Positions 7,237 through 15,025 of a stretch of DNA of 64,000 nucleotides are shown here, piece by piece; position 1 is the first letter of the stretch; every line of letters starts with the position of its first letter. Position numbers and translations under genes: made by a program. Source of the DNA: SIG603 sp964369225 (GTDB taxonomy: Bacteria > Bacillota > Clostridia > Oscillospirales > Acutalibacteraceae); assembly GCA_964369225.1 (NCBI GenBank), contig CAYJER010000008.1, forward strand, positions 5,495 through 69,494, written 5' to 3'. The notes under the pieces are model-generated. The model worked only from the letters and a program-made list of their open reading frames with translations. It searched no databases and was not told where the DNA came from.

Positions 7237-9071
7237 CTTAATCCACCCTTTAAAGTTCTTAATATCCCTTGCTTATCAAGCCCTGTCATTTCCATTTGTC
7301 TTTGCACACTTGCGTGAACTATAAACGGAGTTTTAACATCTGTAATAATGTATTTGCCTTTAAAACCTGCCTTTGTAAGTTTCTTACCAAATACATCTGC
7401 AATTCCGCCCACGGCTTCCTCTACAAACAAGACTTTTTTATGTTTTAAAGCAATCTCTACAGCCTTATCTTCAATAGGAACTATCTTGTTAAGCTTAATA
7501 ATATTTATTTTCATTTCATCTAAAATCATGGCAGCTTCCGGGAAAACACGTCCATAACAAACAATACAGGTATTGGCCTCTTTAAAGCCAAACTGCATAT
7601 AATCTTCATTGTTATAAACAAAACCTTTTGGTTTGTAACCCTCGTGTCCTTTAGGATACCTTACTGCAACTATATTATTATAGTCTCCTGAAATTGCTTT
7701 CTGCATAGTAAAATCTAGTTCATCAAAATACGATGGAGAAAACACAGTGGCATCAGGTAGGTTTTTAAGCATAGAAACATCAAGCAAACCTTGATGAGTT
7801 TTTCCGTCTTCACCAACAAACCCTGCCCTATCAATCGCCAAAATAAGTTTTAATTTCTGCATAGCCACGTCATGAACTATGCTGTCGTATGCCCTTTGTA
7901 AAAAAGTAGAGTACACAGCAAAAACAGGAGTCATTCCTTTGGCAGAAAGTCCTGCCCCAAAGGTGACTGCATGTGCCTCTGCTATTCCAACATCAAAAAA
8001 TCGTTCCCTAAAATTCTCATAATACTCTGTAAGACCAGTGCCTGCACACATTGCGGCTGTTATTACACATAAATCAGAATTCACCCTAGCCGTGTTTACC
8101 AAAACATCTCCGACTACATCAGAGAAAACACGTTTATCGGTTTGTTTCTCGCCTGTGTCGGGGTTAAATTTTGGAACTCCATGATAATCTTTAGGGCTTT
8201 GTTCTGCACGCTCATAACCTTTGCCCTTTGTTGTCTTAACATGAATAAGCACCGGCTTTTTAGATATTTTAGAAGTCTCAAGCACATTTACTAGAGAAGA
8301 TATATCGTGTCCGTCTATCATACCATAATAGGTAAAACCCATTTTTTCAAATATACTTGTCTTTATAAAAAATCTTCTAATAAAAGTCTTGCCCCGTTTT
8401 AGAACGGAGTTTATGCTTTTTCCAATCACAGGGATTTTATCTACAGATTTTCCTATATTGCCTTTAAACTTAACATATTTTTTAGTTCTTCTAAGTAGCC
8501 CTAAATGGCTAGACAGCGAACCTACATTTTTTGAAATAGACATGTTATTGTCATTTAAAATGACTATAAAATTAGTTTTAGATTTACCAGCGTTATTTAA
8601 AGCCTCGAAAGCTAGACCGCCTGTAAATGCACCATCTCCTATAATAGAAACAGTAAGGCTATCATCCTTTTGAATTTTCTTAGCAGAGCTTACTCCAAAT
8701 CCAACTGAAACCGCTGTGCTGCTGTGTCCAACGGTAAATAAGTCATACTCACTCTCGTCTCTGTCTGGGAAACCTGCAAGACCGTTTTCTTTACGAATAG
8801 TGTTAAACTTATTAAGTCTACCTGTTAGCATTTTATAGCTATAAGCTTGGTGTCCAACATCCCAAATTATTGTATCTTTTGGGATATCAAGCACCGATAA
8901 AAGTGCAACAGTAAGCTCTACTACGCCTAAATTAGAAGCTAAATGACCTCCGTTTTGAGATGTCACCCTAATAATCTCTTCTCTTAATTCACTGCATAAA
9001 ATCTCGAGATCAGTATCATTTAGTCCCTTAATATCATTCGGTGAATTTATGCTTTTAAGTACTGAACTCAT
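7233..9071 (-). CDS. dxs: 1-deoxy-D-xylulose-5-phosphate synthase
   Basis: Thiamine-diphosphate enzyme of the MEP isoprenoid pathway, 612 residues, joining pyruvate and glyceraldehyde-3-phosphate. The TPP-binding segment GDGAFTGGLAFEALNNAG is at about 146-163, the transketolase pyrimidine-binding domain follows in the middle (ITAAMCAGTGL, DVGIAEAHAV), and the C-terminal transketolase domain is complete. Its ATG overlaps the folD stop by one base (TAATG). In many Firmicutes xseA, xseB and ispA stand between folD and dxs; here they are missing, so the genes have become directly adjacent. Confidence 0.96.
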   Translation of the reverse strand: MSSVLKSINSPNDIKGLNDTDLEILCSELREEIIRVTSQNGGHLASNLGVVELTVALLSVLDIPKDTIIWDVGHQAYSYKMLTGRLNKFNTIRKENGLAGFPDRDESEYDLFTVGHSSTAVSVGFGVSSAKKIQKDDSLTVSIIGDGAFTGGLAFEALNNAGKSKTNFIVILNDNNMSISKNVGSLSSHLGLLRRTKKYVKFKGNIGKSVDKIPVIGKSINSVLKRGKTFIRRFFIKTSIFEKMGFTYYGMIDGHDISSLVNVLETSKISKKPVLIHVKTTKGKGYERAEQSPKDYHGVPKFNPDTGEKQTDKRVFSDVVGDVLVNTARVNSDLCVITAAMCAGTGLTEYYENFRERFFDVGIAEAHAVTFGAGLSAKGMTPVFAVYSTFLQRAYDSIVHDVAMQKLKLILAIDRAGFVGEDGKTHQGLLDVSMLKNLPDATVFSPSYFDELDFTMQKAISGDYNNIVAVRYPKGHEGYKPKGFVYNNEDYMQFGFKEANTCIVCYGRVFPEAAMILDEMKINIIKLNKIVPIEDKAVEIALKHKKVLFVEEAVGGIADVFGKKLTKAGFKGKYIITDVKTPFIVHASVQRQMEMTGLDKQGILRTLKGGLS

Positions 9072-9922
9072 TATATATCGTTTTGTACTTTTGCAGCTTT
9101 AACAGTATTTTTCATAAGTGTAGCAATTGTCATAGGTCCTACACCTCCGGGTACAGGCGTAATTGCAGCTACTTTGTCGTATACAGCATCAAAGTCTACG
9201 TCTCCGCATAATTTTCCGTTTTCGTCTCTGTTTATACCAACGTCTATTACTACCGCACCCTCTTTTACCATGTCGGCATCAACAAATTTTGATCTACCAA
9301 CAGCGGCTACAAGAATGTCTGCACTAGCACAAACTGCCTTTAAATCTTTTGTTTTGCTATGGCAAATTGTAACTGTTCCGTTTTGATGAAGTAAAAGCAT
9401 AGACATAGGTTTACCAACTATGTTACTTCTGCCTATTACAACACAGTTTTTACCACTGATTTCAATGCCTGTAGACTTAATAAGCTCCATTACTCCTGAT
9501 GGTGTACATGGTAAGAAATTATAATTTCCTATCATAATTTTTCCGACATTTTCTGCATGGAATGCGTCAACATCTTTAAGTGGTGAGATATGGGCTATAA
9601 CTTTTTCTTCGTCTAAGCCTTTTGGAAGTGGCAACTGAACTAAAATTCCGTTAATTTGTTTGTCTTCATTAAGTTGTGAGATCAAATCAAGTAATTCCTC
9701 TTGAGTAGTGTCACCGCTTAGGGCGTACTCTCTTGAATAAATTCCACAAGCCTCACAGGCTAATTTTTTATTCCTTACATATACTTTAGAGGCTGGGTCG
9801 TCTCCAACTATAACAACTGCTAGACCTGTGTTTACGCCTTTAGCCTTTAGCTCTTCTACTTCTAGTCTAACTTCTTCTTTAATTTTTGCTGATACTAATT
9901 TACCGTCTATTATCTTATTCAT
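9071..9922 (-). CDS. folD: Bifunctional methylenetetrahydrofolate dehydrogenase/cyclohydrolase
   Basis: FolD, 283 residues, interconverts 5,10-methylene-, methenyl- and 10-formyl-tetrahydrofolate with NADP. Motifs seen: YVRNKK with the catalytic lysine (about 50-55), the signature around DVDAFHAENVGK, the nucleotide-binding VIGRSNIVGKPMSMLL (about 160-175) and the C-terminal PVPGGVGPMTIATLM. The start follows GTGAGGAATTATA. It is the first gene of the dxs-tlyA-nadK-argR-recN block. The upstream 280 bp consists largely of a nested palindromic element, and no convincing promoter was picked out there. Confidence 0.96.
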   Translation of the reverse strand: MNKIIDGKLVSAKIKEEVRLEVEELKAKGVNTGLAVVIVGDDPASKVYVRNKKLACEACGIYSREYALSGDTTQEELLDLISQLNEDKQINGILVQLPLPKGLDEEKVIAHISPLKDVDAFHAENVGKIMIGNYNFLPCTPSGVMELIKSTGIEISGKNCVVIGRSNIVGKPMSMLLLHQNGTVTICHSKTKDLKAVCASADILVAAVGRSKFVDADMVKEGAVVIDVGINRDENGKLCGDVDFDAVYDKVAAITPVPGGVGPMTIATLMKNTVKAAKVQNDI

Positions 9923-9980
9923 TATAATTCCTCACTATTATTTATATTTACTATTAAGGATGGATATTAGCTAATTCCAA

Positions 9981-10167
9981 TGTAGGGGAGGGTCTCTTAG
10001 CAAATTCAGCCATGTAGGGGCGGATATTATCCGCCTAAACAGTCCGTAATTTGCCTAAATTTCTTAGGCGGATAATATCCGCCCCTACATTAATTTGTAC
10101 GTTTTAACGAATTTATTTTTAATCAAAAAATGCAAGAGGCACGTCTGCACAATGACCCTCCCCTACA
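9981..10167. repeat. Nested palindromic element PAL-1
   Basis: Inner element 10013-10089: two inverted arms starting TGTAGGGG and ending CCCCTACA, each arm itself a hairpin (GGCGGAT/ATCCGCC). It lies inside an outer pair (TGTAGGGGAGGGTC at 9981; GACCCTCCCCTACA ending at 10167). It fills most of the gap between folD and the next small gene. See the other PAL entries for the family. Confidence 0.85.
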
Positions 10168-10203
10168 ATATCTTAACAAAATTAAGTTTAACCGTACCTA
10201 TAT

Positions 10204-10401
10204 TCATTCTTTTGAATCTATTTCTGTTAATTCAGATATAAACATTTCCTCTGTTTGTTGTTGAGCTAATTTTAGTTTAGCTGTAAGTTCGCTTAATGAT
10301 GCACTCGCTGCGTTAAGTATTTGAGTGGTGGCTTCTAAAACTTCAATTGAAGTCGCCATTCTTCCAGCTAAATGATAATACATTGATTTATAATCTTCCA
10401 T
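10204..10401 (-). CDS. Small protein of unknown function, tandem paralogue A
   Basis: A 65-residue protein I do not recognise. It begins MEDYKSMYYHLAGRMATS, then a helical, mildly amphipathic stretch with many Ala, Leu and Ser, and a Gln-rich, acidic end. No signal peptide or transmembrane segment is seen. The gene just upstream (10491-10715) encodes a close relative, with the same N-terminal 15 residues, the same KLKLAQQ segment and the ending EEMFISEL. Their leaders are also duplicated (the sequence before each ATG reads AAAGGTATGGGTATAA). Both lie on the minus strand between palindromic elements. Likely a real duplicated gene because start, leader and both protein ends are conserved. Confidence 0.7.
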   Translation of the reverse strand: MEDYKSMYYHLAGRMATSIEVLEATTQILNAASASLSELTAKLKLAQQQTEEMFISELTEIDSKE

Positions 10402-10490
10402 TTATACCCATACCTTTCTTATATATAAAGATATTATTGTAGATGCTAAGCTTAAATCTTAACAAAATTAAGTTTAATCCGCACTAATAT

Positions 10491-10715
10491 TTAATCTTTT
10501 GGATTTATTTCTATTTCTCTTAATTCAGATATGAACATTTCTTCTGTTTTTTGTTGTGCTAATTTTAATTTAGCTGTTAAATCAGACAGTGAAACTGCTG
10601 TCGATTGTAAAGAGCTTGCAGTTGAATTTAATATTTCATTTGTAGCTTCTAAAACTTCAATTGTTGTCGCCATTCTTCCAGCTAAATGATAATACATTGA
10701 TTTAAAGTCTTCCAT
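10491..10715 (-). CDS. Small protein of unknown function, tandem paralogue B
   Basis: A 74-residue relative of the 10204-10401 product. It differs mainly by an internal insertion of about seven residues around LQSTAVSLS, in the helical middle region, and a different basic/acidic tail (EINPKD). Strong protein conservation with silent changes points to selection on the coding sequence. The conserved motif YYHLAGRMAT followed by a heptad-like Leu/Ile/Ala pattern suggests a short coiled coil, so homo- or hetero-oligomers of A and B are conceivable. Function unknown. The ribosome-binding site AAAGG lies 11 bp from the ATG. Confidence 0.7.
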   Translation of the reverse strand: MEDFKSMYYHLAGRMATTIEVLEATNEILNSTASSLQSTAVSLSDLTAKLKLAQQKTEEMFISELREIEINPKD

Positions 10716-10771
10716 TTATACCCATACCTTTCTTATATTTACTTAAAACTTAAGCTAACTTAATGCTAATT

Positions 10772-10896
10772 TGTAGGGGACGGGTTTTCCGTCCCGTAGG
10801 AAGTTAGCTAAAACCTCTAGTTTTTCGGGACGGAAAACCCGTCACCTACATGGTTAAATTTGCTAAGAGGCACGTCTGCTTCAGACCCTCGCCTAA
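10772..10896. repeat. Palindromic element PAL-2 (ACGGGTTTTCCGTCCC stem)
   Basis: Inverted arms 10772-10795 and 10826-10850 with TGTAGGGG/CCTACA ends and GGGACGG/CCGTCCC hairpins; one base of the right arm has diverged (CAC for CCC). It is followed by the common tail GCACGTCTGC...GACCCTC ending near 10896. It lies between lgt and the small gene B. Confidence 0.8.
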
Positions 10897-10910
10897 ATAG
10901 TTTATACGTT

Positions 10911-11882
10911 TTACTCTTGAGTTTTTTCGTCATCACTTTTAGGTGCTGTGAAAATTGTACTCTCGCCGTCGTCTTCTGTTTCATCTTCTTTAAGCTTTTT
11001 TGTAACTAAAGGCACAGATAAATCAACCGAGCATTCTTCCATTACAGCCTTATTTCCGCAACCTGTAAGTACTCTTCTGTTCCTAAGCAATATTAAAACC
11101 ACGACACCTGCAACTACTGTTAGCAGTGCAACAGCTTGTGAAACTCTAATAGGCAAATATGGAACCATTAGACTGTCTGTTCTTAGGCCTTCTACAAAAA
11201 ATCTTGTAATACCATACCAAATTAGATACAGTAAAAATGTTTGTCCATCATATTTTCTCATTTTAGTTGTAAAGAAATGTAGTAACACAAATCCTAACAA
11301 ACATAAAATTGATTCATAAAAGAAACAAGGGTGCACATTTTGGTTAGGGAATTCAAGCTCTGTCATATTGCTTCTCATTCCCCATGGTAAATCTGTAGCA
11401 TAACCGAAAGCCTCTTGATTTACAAAGTTTCCCCATCTGCCTATGCCTTGTCCTATTAAAAATCCTAAAACCGCAACGTCAAGAACTGCTCCTATGCTCA
11501 TCTTTCGCCATTTTGCAACCAGAACAGCCGCAAGCAAAGCGCCAATTATTCCGCCATAAATTCCAAGTCCACCCTCTCTAAAATTAAAAATCTCTAAAGG
11601 GTTATTTATGAATTTATCGCCGGGGTAAAAAATAACATAATAAAGCCTAGCTCCTAAAATTCCTGCAACCATTCCGGCAATTACACCATCTGTAAAATGG
11701 TCAGAATTAATTCTAAGTTTACCTGTCATATAATAGGCGTATATTAAAGCTAGCATAAATCCGCCGCCTATAATAATGCCATACCAATATACTTCCATTC
11801 CAAATATAGTAAAGGCAACCTCATTTACCTGTAAATCTATTCCAAGTCCTGGAAACCTAATTAAATGTTCTACATTATCCAT
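10911..11882 (-). CDS. lgt: Prolipoprotein diacylglyceryl transferase
   Basis: Polytopic membrane enzyme that transfers diacylglycerol from phosphatidylglycerol to the lipobox cysteine of prelipoproteins. About seven hydrophobic segments are visible across residues 20-275, and the Lgt signature GRWGNFVNQEAFG is present at about 150-162. At 323 residues it is longer than the usual 260-290: an acidic, hydrophilic tail (about 285-323, rich in Asp/Glu/Lys) is added after the last membrane span and should be cytoplasmic or disordered. It follows the M16 genes by 15 bp and is probably co-transcribed with them. Confidence 0.94.
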   Translation of the reverse strand: MDNVEHLIRFPGLGIDLQVNEVAFTIFGMEVYWYGIIIGGGFMLALIYAYYMTGKLRINSDHFTDGVIAGMVAGILGARLYYVIFYPGDKFINNPLEIFNFREGGLGIYGGIIGALLAAVLVAKWRKMSIGAVLDVAVLGFLIGQGIGRWGNFVNQEAFGYATDLPWGMRSNMTELEFPNQNVHPCFFYESILCLLGFVLLHFFTTKMRKYDGQTFLLYLIWYGITRFFVEGLRTDSLMVPYLPIRVSQAVALLTVVAGVVVLILLRNRRVLTGCGNKAVMEECSVDLSVPLVTKKLKEDETEDDGESTIFTAPKSDDEKTQE

Positions 11883-11897
11883 CTTAGTCCCTCTCTT

Positions 11898-13166
11898 TTA
11901 CTCTGGCTTAATTACTGAAAGTGCAAAATTCTCTTCAAAGAATAACTCTTTAAGTCTGTTTTCAACATCTTCTAGTGTCAATTGTGCAAAAGCATCTATA
12001 TACTTGAACAGTTCTCTTCCTTTAAAACTCATTCCTGTAATTGCATTTGCAATGACAGAAGGACTGTTAAGACCTGAAATATTGTTTCCGTAAATTGCCT
12101 TTTTGTTTATAATAAAATCTTGCTCTTCTATTCCATTTTCTTTTAAATGTTTAATATATGCCTTAATTTCATCCGCAACTCTTTGTGGGTCTTTTGACTC
12201 ACCGCTCCAAATTACTGAAGAATAACCATGCCCCTCAAAATATTCATATGAAAAAGTTGATTCATTAATAAGCTCTAAATCATAAAGCTTTTTGTATAAA
12301 GGCGATGAGTTAGAAGTAATAATATCAAGCAGAATTTCTGTAGATGCTGTCTGCTTTTCATTCTTGTATCCCTTTATATTCTCTTTATAGCCTAATTGGA
12401 ACAATGGCATACTTATTGGCATTTGTTGTTCTACATAATTAGTTACAATTTCATTTGGTTCTTCTTCGCTAAATCTAATAATCTCTACAGGTTCTGCCTT
12501 TTTAAGCAGTCTGTCGCAAATTTCTAATATTTTTTCAAGCTGGGCATTTCCTGCAATTGTCAACGCCATGTTGTTAAGATTATAGAATGTTTTATAACAA
12601 CTATATAAATAATCTGCTGTGATTAAAGATATACTCTCTACAGTTCCAGCGATATTCTCTTTAATGGTATGCTTATGATACATAGCCTTTAAAAGATTAA
12701 ACATGACAATCCATTCAGGTTCATCGTCATACATTTTTATCTCTTGCGCTATAATACCTTGTTCTTTTGCTACACTTTTCTCGGTAAAATATGGGTTTTG
12801 AACAAATTTTAGCAAAATTTCTAATGCCTGATAAAAATTATCTGTTGTAGAGAATAAATATCTTGTGGTATCAAAAGATGTAAATGCGTTTACACTTGCA
12901 CCAGTCACCGCAAATTTAGCAAAAGCGTCGCCGTCTTCATCCTCAAAAAGTTTATGCTCTAAAAAGTGGGCAATTCCCTCTGGCACTTCATGAAGTTTAT
13001 CGTCTGTGCTAAGCTTAAATTTTGTGTCTACTGAACCATATTTGGTGCTAAACTGCGCATAGCTTGTAGAGAAATCATTTTTAGGATAAAAGAATATAGT
13101 AAGACCTGTTTCGTGCTTGATCTTATAATATTGTTCACCTGTTCTATCTTGTTTAATTATCTCCAT
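11898..13166 (-). CDS. ymfH: M16 metallopeptidase, YmfH type
   Basis: A 422-residue pitrilysin-family protein. The inverted zinc motif HxxEH is present as HFLEH at about residues 68-72, with the downstream glutamate region EQGIIAQEIKMY, so this partner should be catalytically active. Two M16 domains (about 20-210 and 220-420) form the usual half-clam unit. In Firmicutes the YmfF/YmfH pair is annotated as associated with EF-P 5-aminopentanol modification; that role is taken from the family and not shown here. Its start lies inside the end of the YmfF gene (14-bp overlap), indicating coupled translation and a YmfF-YmfH heterodimer. Confidence 0.9.
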   Translation of the reverse strand: MEIIKQDRTGEQYYKIKHETGLTIFFYPKNDFSTSYAQFSTKYGSVDTKFKLSTDDKLHEVPEGIAHFLEHKLFEDEDGDAFAKFAVTGASVNAFTSFDTTRYLFSTTDNFYQALEILLKFVQNPYFTEKSVAKEQGIIAQEIKMYDDEPEWIVMFNLLKAMYHKHTIKENIAGTVESISLITADYLYSCYKTFYNLNNMALTIAGNAQLEKILEICDRLLKKAEPVEIIRFSEEEPNEIVTNYVEQQMPISMPLFQLGYKENIKGYKNEKQTASTEILLDIITSNSSPLYKKLYDLELINESTFSYEYFEGHGYSSVIWSGESKDPQRVADEIKAYIKHLKENGIEEQDFIINKKAIYGNNISGLNSPSVIANAITGMSFKGRELFKYIDAFAQLTLEDVENRLKELFFEENFALSVIKPE

Positions 13167-14421
13167 TGTTTGTCACCCCTTTCAATGTAAACACTGTGTC
13201 TAGGCTTATCTTGTTTACTATAGCAATAATTTGCTCTTTAGTTACAGCCTTAATTTTTCCTATAACTTCTAAAGGAGTTACAAACTGCTCTTCCATAGCT
13301 CTGCTAAGATACCATGACTCTTTATATGAAAGTGAATCATCTATAGACTTATAGCTATTACACAAGTATATTTTTGCAAACTCTAACTCTTCATCAGAAA
13401 TTTTTGCGTTTTTCATGTCTTCAATTTCTTGCATTATAGCCTCTCTGGCTATATCTATATTTTCAGTCTCTACGCCACTTTGAATAAGCATAGCCTTTTT
13501 TCGCTCGTCAAGTCCTGCCGAACAATAATAGCAAAGGCTTCTTTTTTCTCTAACATTTAAGAAAAGCTTAGAACTAGCTGAACCACCTAAAATTAAAGAC
13601 ATAAGTCTTGCAGAATATTTTTCTTCATCTTCAAATGGAACTGCAAAACCCATAACTAGTTTAGATTGTGCAATGTTCATTTCTTCAACAATTTCTACGG
13701 CTTCCCTTTTATCTATGCTAGTGTTGTCTTCACTAGCGAAAACCATTCTATCACAGCCAAAATAAGAGGCAACTATTTTCTCACAAGCATCATAGTTTGC
13801 ATCACCTAAAACAAAAATTTCTATTCTTGACTTTTCAATAAGTTCTTTTAATAAATCGGTTAGGCTCTCTCTTTTTGTATTATTTAGAGTTTCAAGGCTT
13901 CCATATTTTGCAATGCTTGCAGGTTGCCCCTTAAACATTTCTTCACGGCATTTATTTTTAGCATATGCAATTTTGTCGTTAATCTCTGCCTCAATAGACT
14001 CTGCAATCTGTCTTTTCTCTTGTAAAAAGTTTTCTTTCACAAATTCACCGCTACTATCAAGCAATGGTGAAAAAACACTCTCACATAATAGTCTAGTAAA
14101 AATCTCGCTTAAGTTCTCGTTTTCCAATGCGAATTTGTCGGCAATTCCCGAAACTACTACGCTCAAGATTTGCTTGTCACCTGCTGACGAAACAGAGGAA
14201 ATAAACGATGCCCCGTAAAGACCTGCCAAATGTTTAGCAAGCTCGCTAATGGTAGGGTGATCTTTTGTAGATTGCGAAAGCAAAGAAGTAATAATGGCAT
14301 TAGCTGAAACCTTTTCTTTTTCAAGTGGAACTATAAAATTCAAAGATATTCGCATATTTTTAAATTTTGTATCTGTTAAGTTATGGATAAAAACTCCGTT
14401 TGAAATTTTTTTACTTTGCAT
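13153..14421 (-). CDS. ymfF: M16 metallopeptidase-like protein, YmfF type (inactive partner)
   Basis: A 422-residue M16-fold protein of exactly the same length as its neighbour. The position expected for HxxEH contains no such motif (the N-terminal region reads ISELAKHLAGLYGASF), while the C-terminal half keeps the R/Y-rich segment VREKRSLCYYCSAG typical of the substrate-binding partner. This matches the non-catalytic subunit of paired M16 proteases. First gene of the ymfF-ymfH-lgt transcript; a promoter with a TATAAT -10 lies at 14508-14536, leaving a leader of about 80 nt. Confidence 0.88.
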   Translation of the reverse strand: MQSKKISNGVFIHNLTDTKFKNMRISLNFIVPLEKEKVSANAIITSLLSQSTKDHPTISELAKHLAGLYGASFISSVSSAGDKQILSVVVSGIADKFALENENLSEIFTRLLCESVFSPLLDSSGEFVKENFLQEKRQIAESIEAEINDKIAYAKNKCREEMFKGQPASIAKYGSLETLNNTKRESLTDLLKELIEKSRIEIFVLGDANYDACEKIVASYFGCDRMVFASEDNTSIDKREAVEIVEEMNIAQSKLVMGFAVPFEDEEKYSARLMSLILGGSASSKLFLNVREKRSLCYYCSAGLDERKKAMLIQSGVETENIDIAREAIMQEIEDMKNAKISDEELEFAKIYLCNSYKSIDDSLSYKESWYLSRAMEEQFVTPLEVIGKIKAVTKEQIIAIVNKISLDTVFTLKGVTNNGDN

Positions 14422-14507
14422 TATAATAGACCTGGGTCTTAAAGCTTTAGCTTAAATAGACCATACCTTTCTATATATCATGTATTTTTATACTATTATT
14501 AGCTTAG

Positions 14508-14536
14508 ATTATAACATATATCAATGCAATTTGCAA
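14508..14536 (-). promoter_or_regulatory. sigma-A promoter of the ymfF-ymfH-lgt operon
   Basis: Minus-strand -35 TTGCAA (14531-14536), 17-bp spacer, -10 TATAAT (14508-14513). Confidence 0.65.
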
Positions 14537-14590
14537 GAATTTTAGTATGGACAATATGTAAATATACATTATAAGATTAATTTTTTTCAA

Positions 14591-14778
14591 TGTAAGGTCG
14601 GATATTATCAATATGTGTCGATTACCATTTTTGATTTAACATTAATTCATTAAAACTCACAAATTAATGTAGGGGCGGATATTATCCGCCTATGAAATTT
14701 AGACGAAATTACGGACTTTTTAGGCGGATATTATCCGCCCCTACAAAGCTAAATTTTTCTAAGAGACCCTCCCCTACA
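14591..14778. repeat. Nested palindromic element PAL-3 (CGGATATTATCCGCC stem)
   Basis: Inner pair 14668-14745 with TGTAGGGG/CCCCTACA ends and GGCGGAT/ATCCGCC hairpins in both arms. It is preceded by a decayed arm (TGTAAGGTCGGATATTATC, 14591) and followed by the common tail GAGACCCTCCCCTACA ending at 14778. It fills most of the 600-bp gap between ymfF and the beta-helix gene. Confidence 0.85.
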
Positions 14779-14842
14779 ATTAAGTATTAAATCTGCTTAA
14801 GTTCCCAGCTATGAGAGTCTCCGCTACATCCGCATAGACAAA

Positions 14843-14871
14843 AAGCGTCCTACATTAATTGTAGGACGCTT
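14843..14871 (-). terminator. Terminator after the first beta-helix gene
   Basis: Perfect 12-bp stem (AAGCGTCCTACA with its complement) and 5-base loop, followed by TTTTTGTCT on the minus strand. It lies about 155 bp after the stop codon at 15025, so the mRNA has a long structured 3' region. Confidence 0.85.
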
Positions 14872-14880
14872 GTGATAAAC

Positions 14881-14983
14881 TAAATTTTATAGTTGATTAG
14901 GTGTGAGACTTTGCCTACCCGGGCTATCGGGTCTACAAGAAACCCAATTTTTTTTTGGACGCAGGCAATAAAACTATAATTTA
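14881..14983 (-). other. Structured 3'-UTR domain of unknown function
   Basis: The segment is closed by an inverted repeat (14881-14894 with 14972-14983, AACTATAAAATTTA against AACTATAATTTA). Inside is a second stem TTGCCT/AGGCAA (14911-14916 with 14963-14968) enclosing local hairpins ACCCG/CGGGT (14917-14932) and CCAA/TTGG (14944-14958). Nested stems around short hairpins resemble a folded RNA domain. No known riboswitch core was recognised. Confidence 0.45.
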
Positions 14984-14987
14984 GAAT

Positions 14988-15025
14988 TATTTAGGTGTCA
15001 GACTCGCCTACCGGGGCGTCCCGGT
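14988..15025 (-). repeat. Partial second copy of the 3'-UTR hairpin motif
   Basis: Starting at the stop codon, the minus strand has a GC-rich hairpin (CCGGGACGCCCCGG) followed by TAGGCGAGTCTGACACCTAA. The copy at 14895-14932 has a similar hairpin followed by TAGGCAAAGTCTCACACCTAA. The two units are about 90 bp apart. Confidence 0.55.

Noticed and set aside
14881..15025. c-di-GMP-I riboswitch in the 3' region of the beta-helix gene
   Set aside because: Some words such as GTAGGCAAAG and GGGACGC look similar, but their order and the core tetraloop-receptor are missing.
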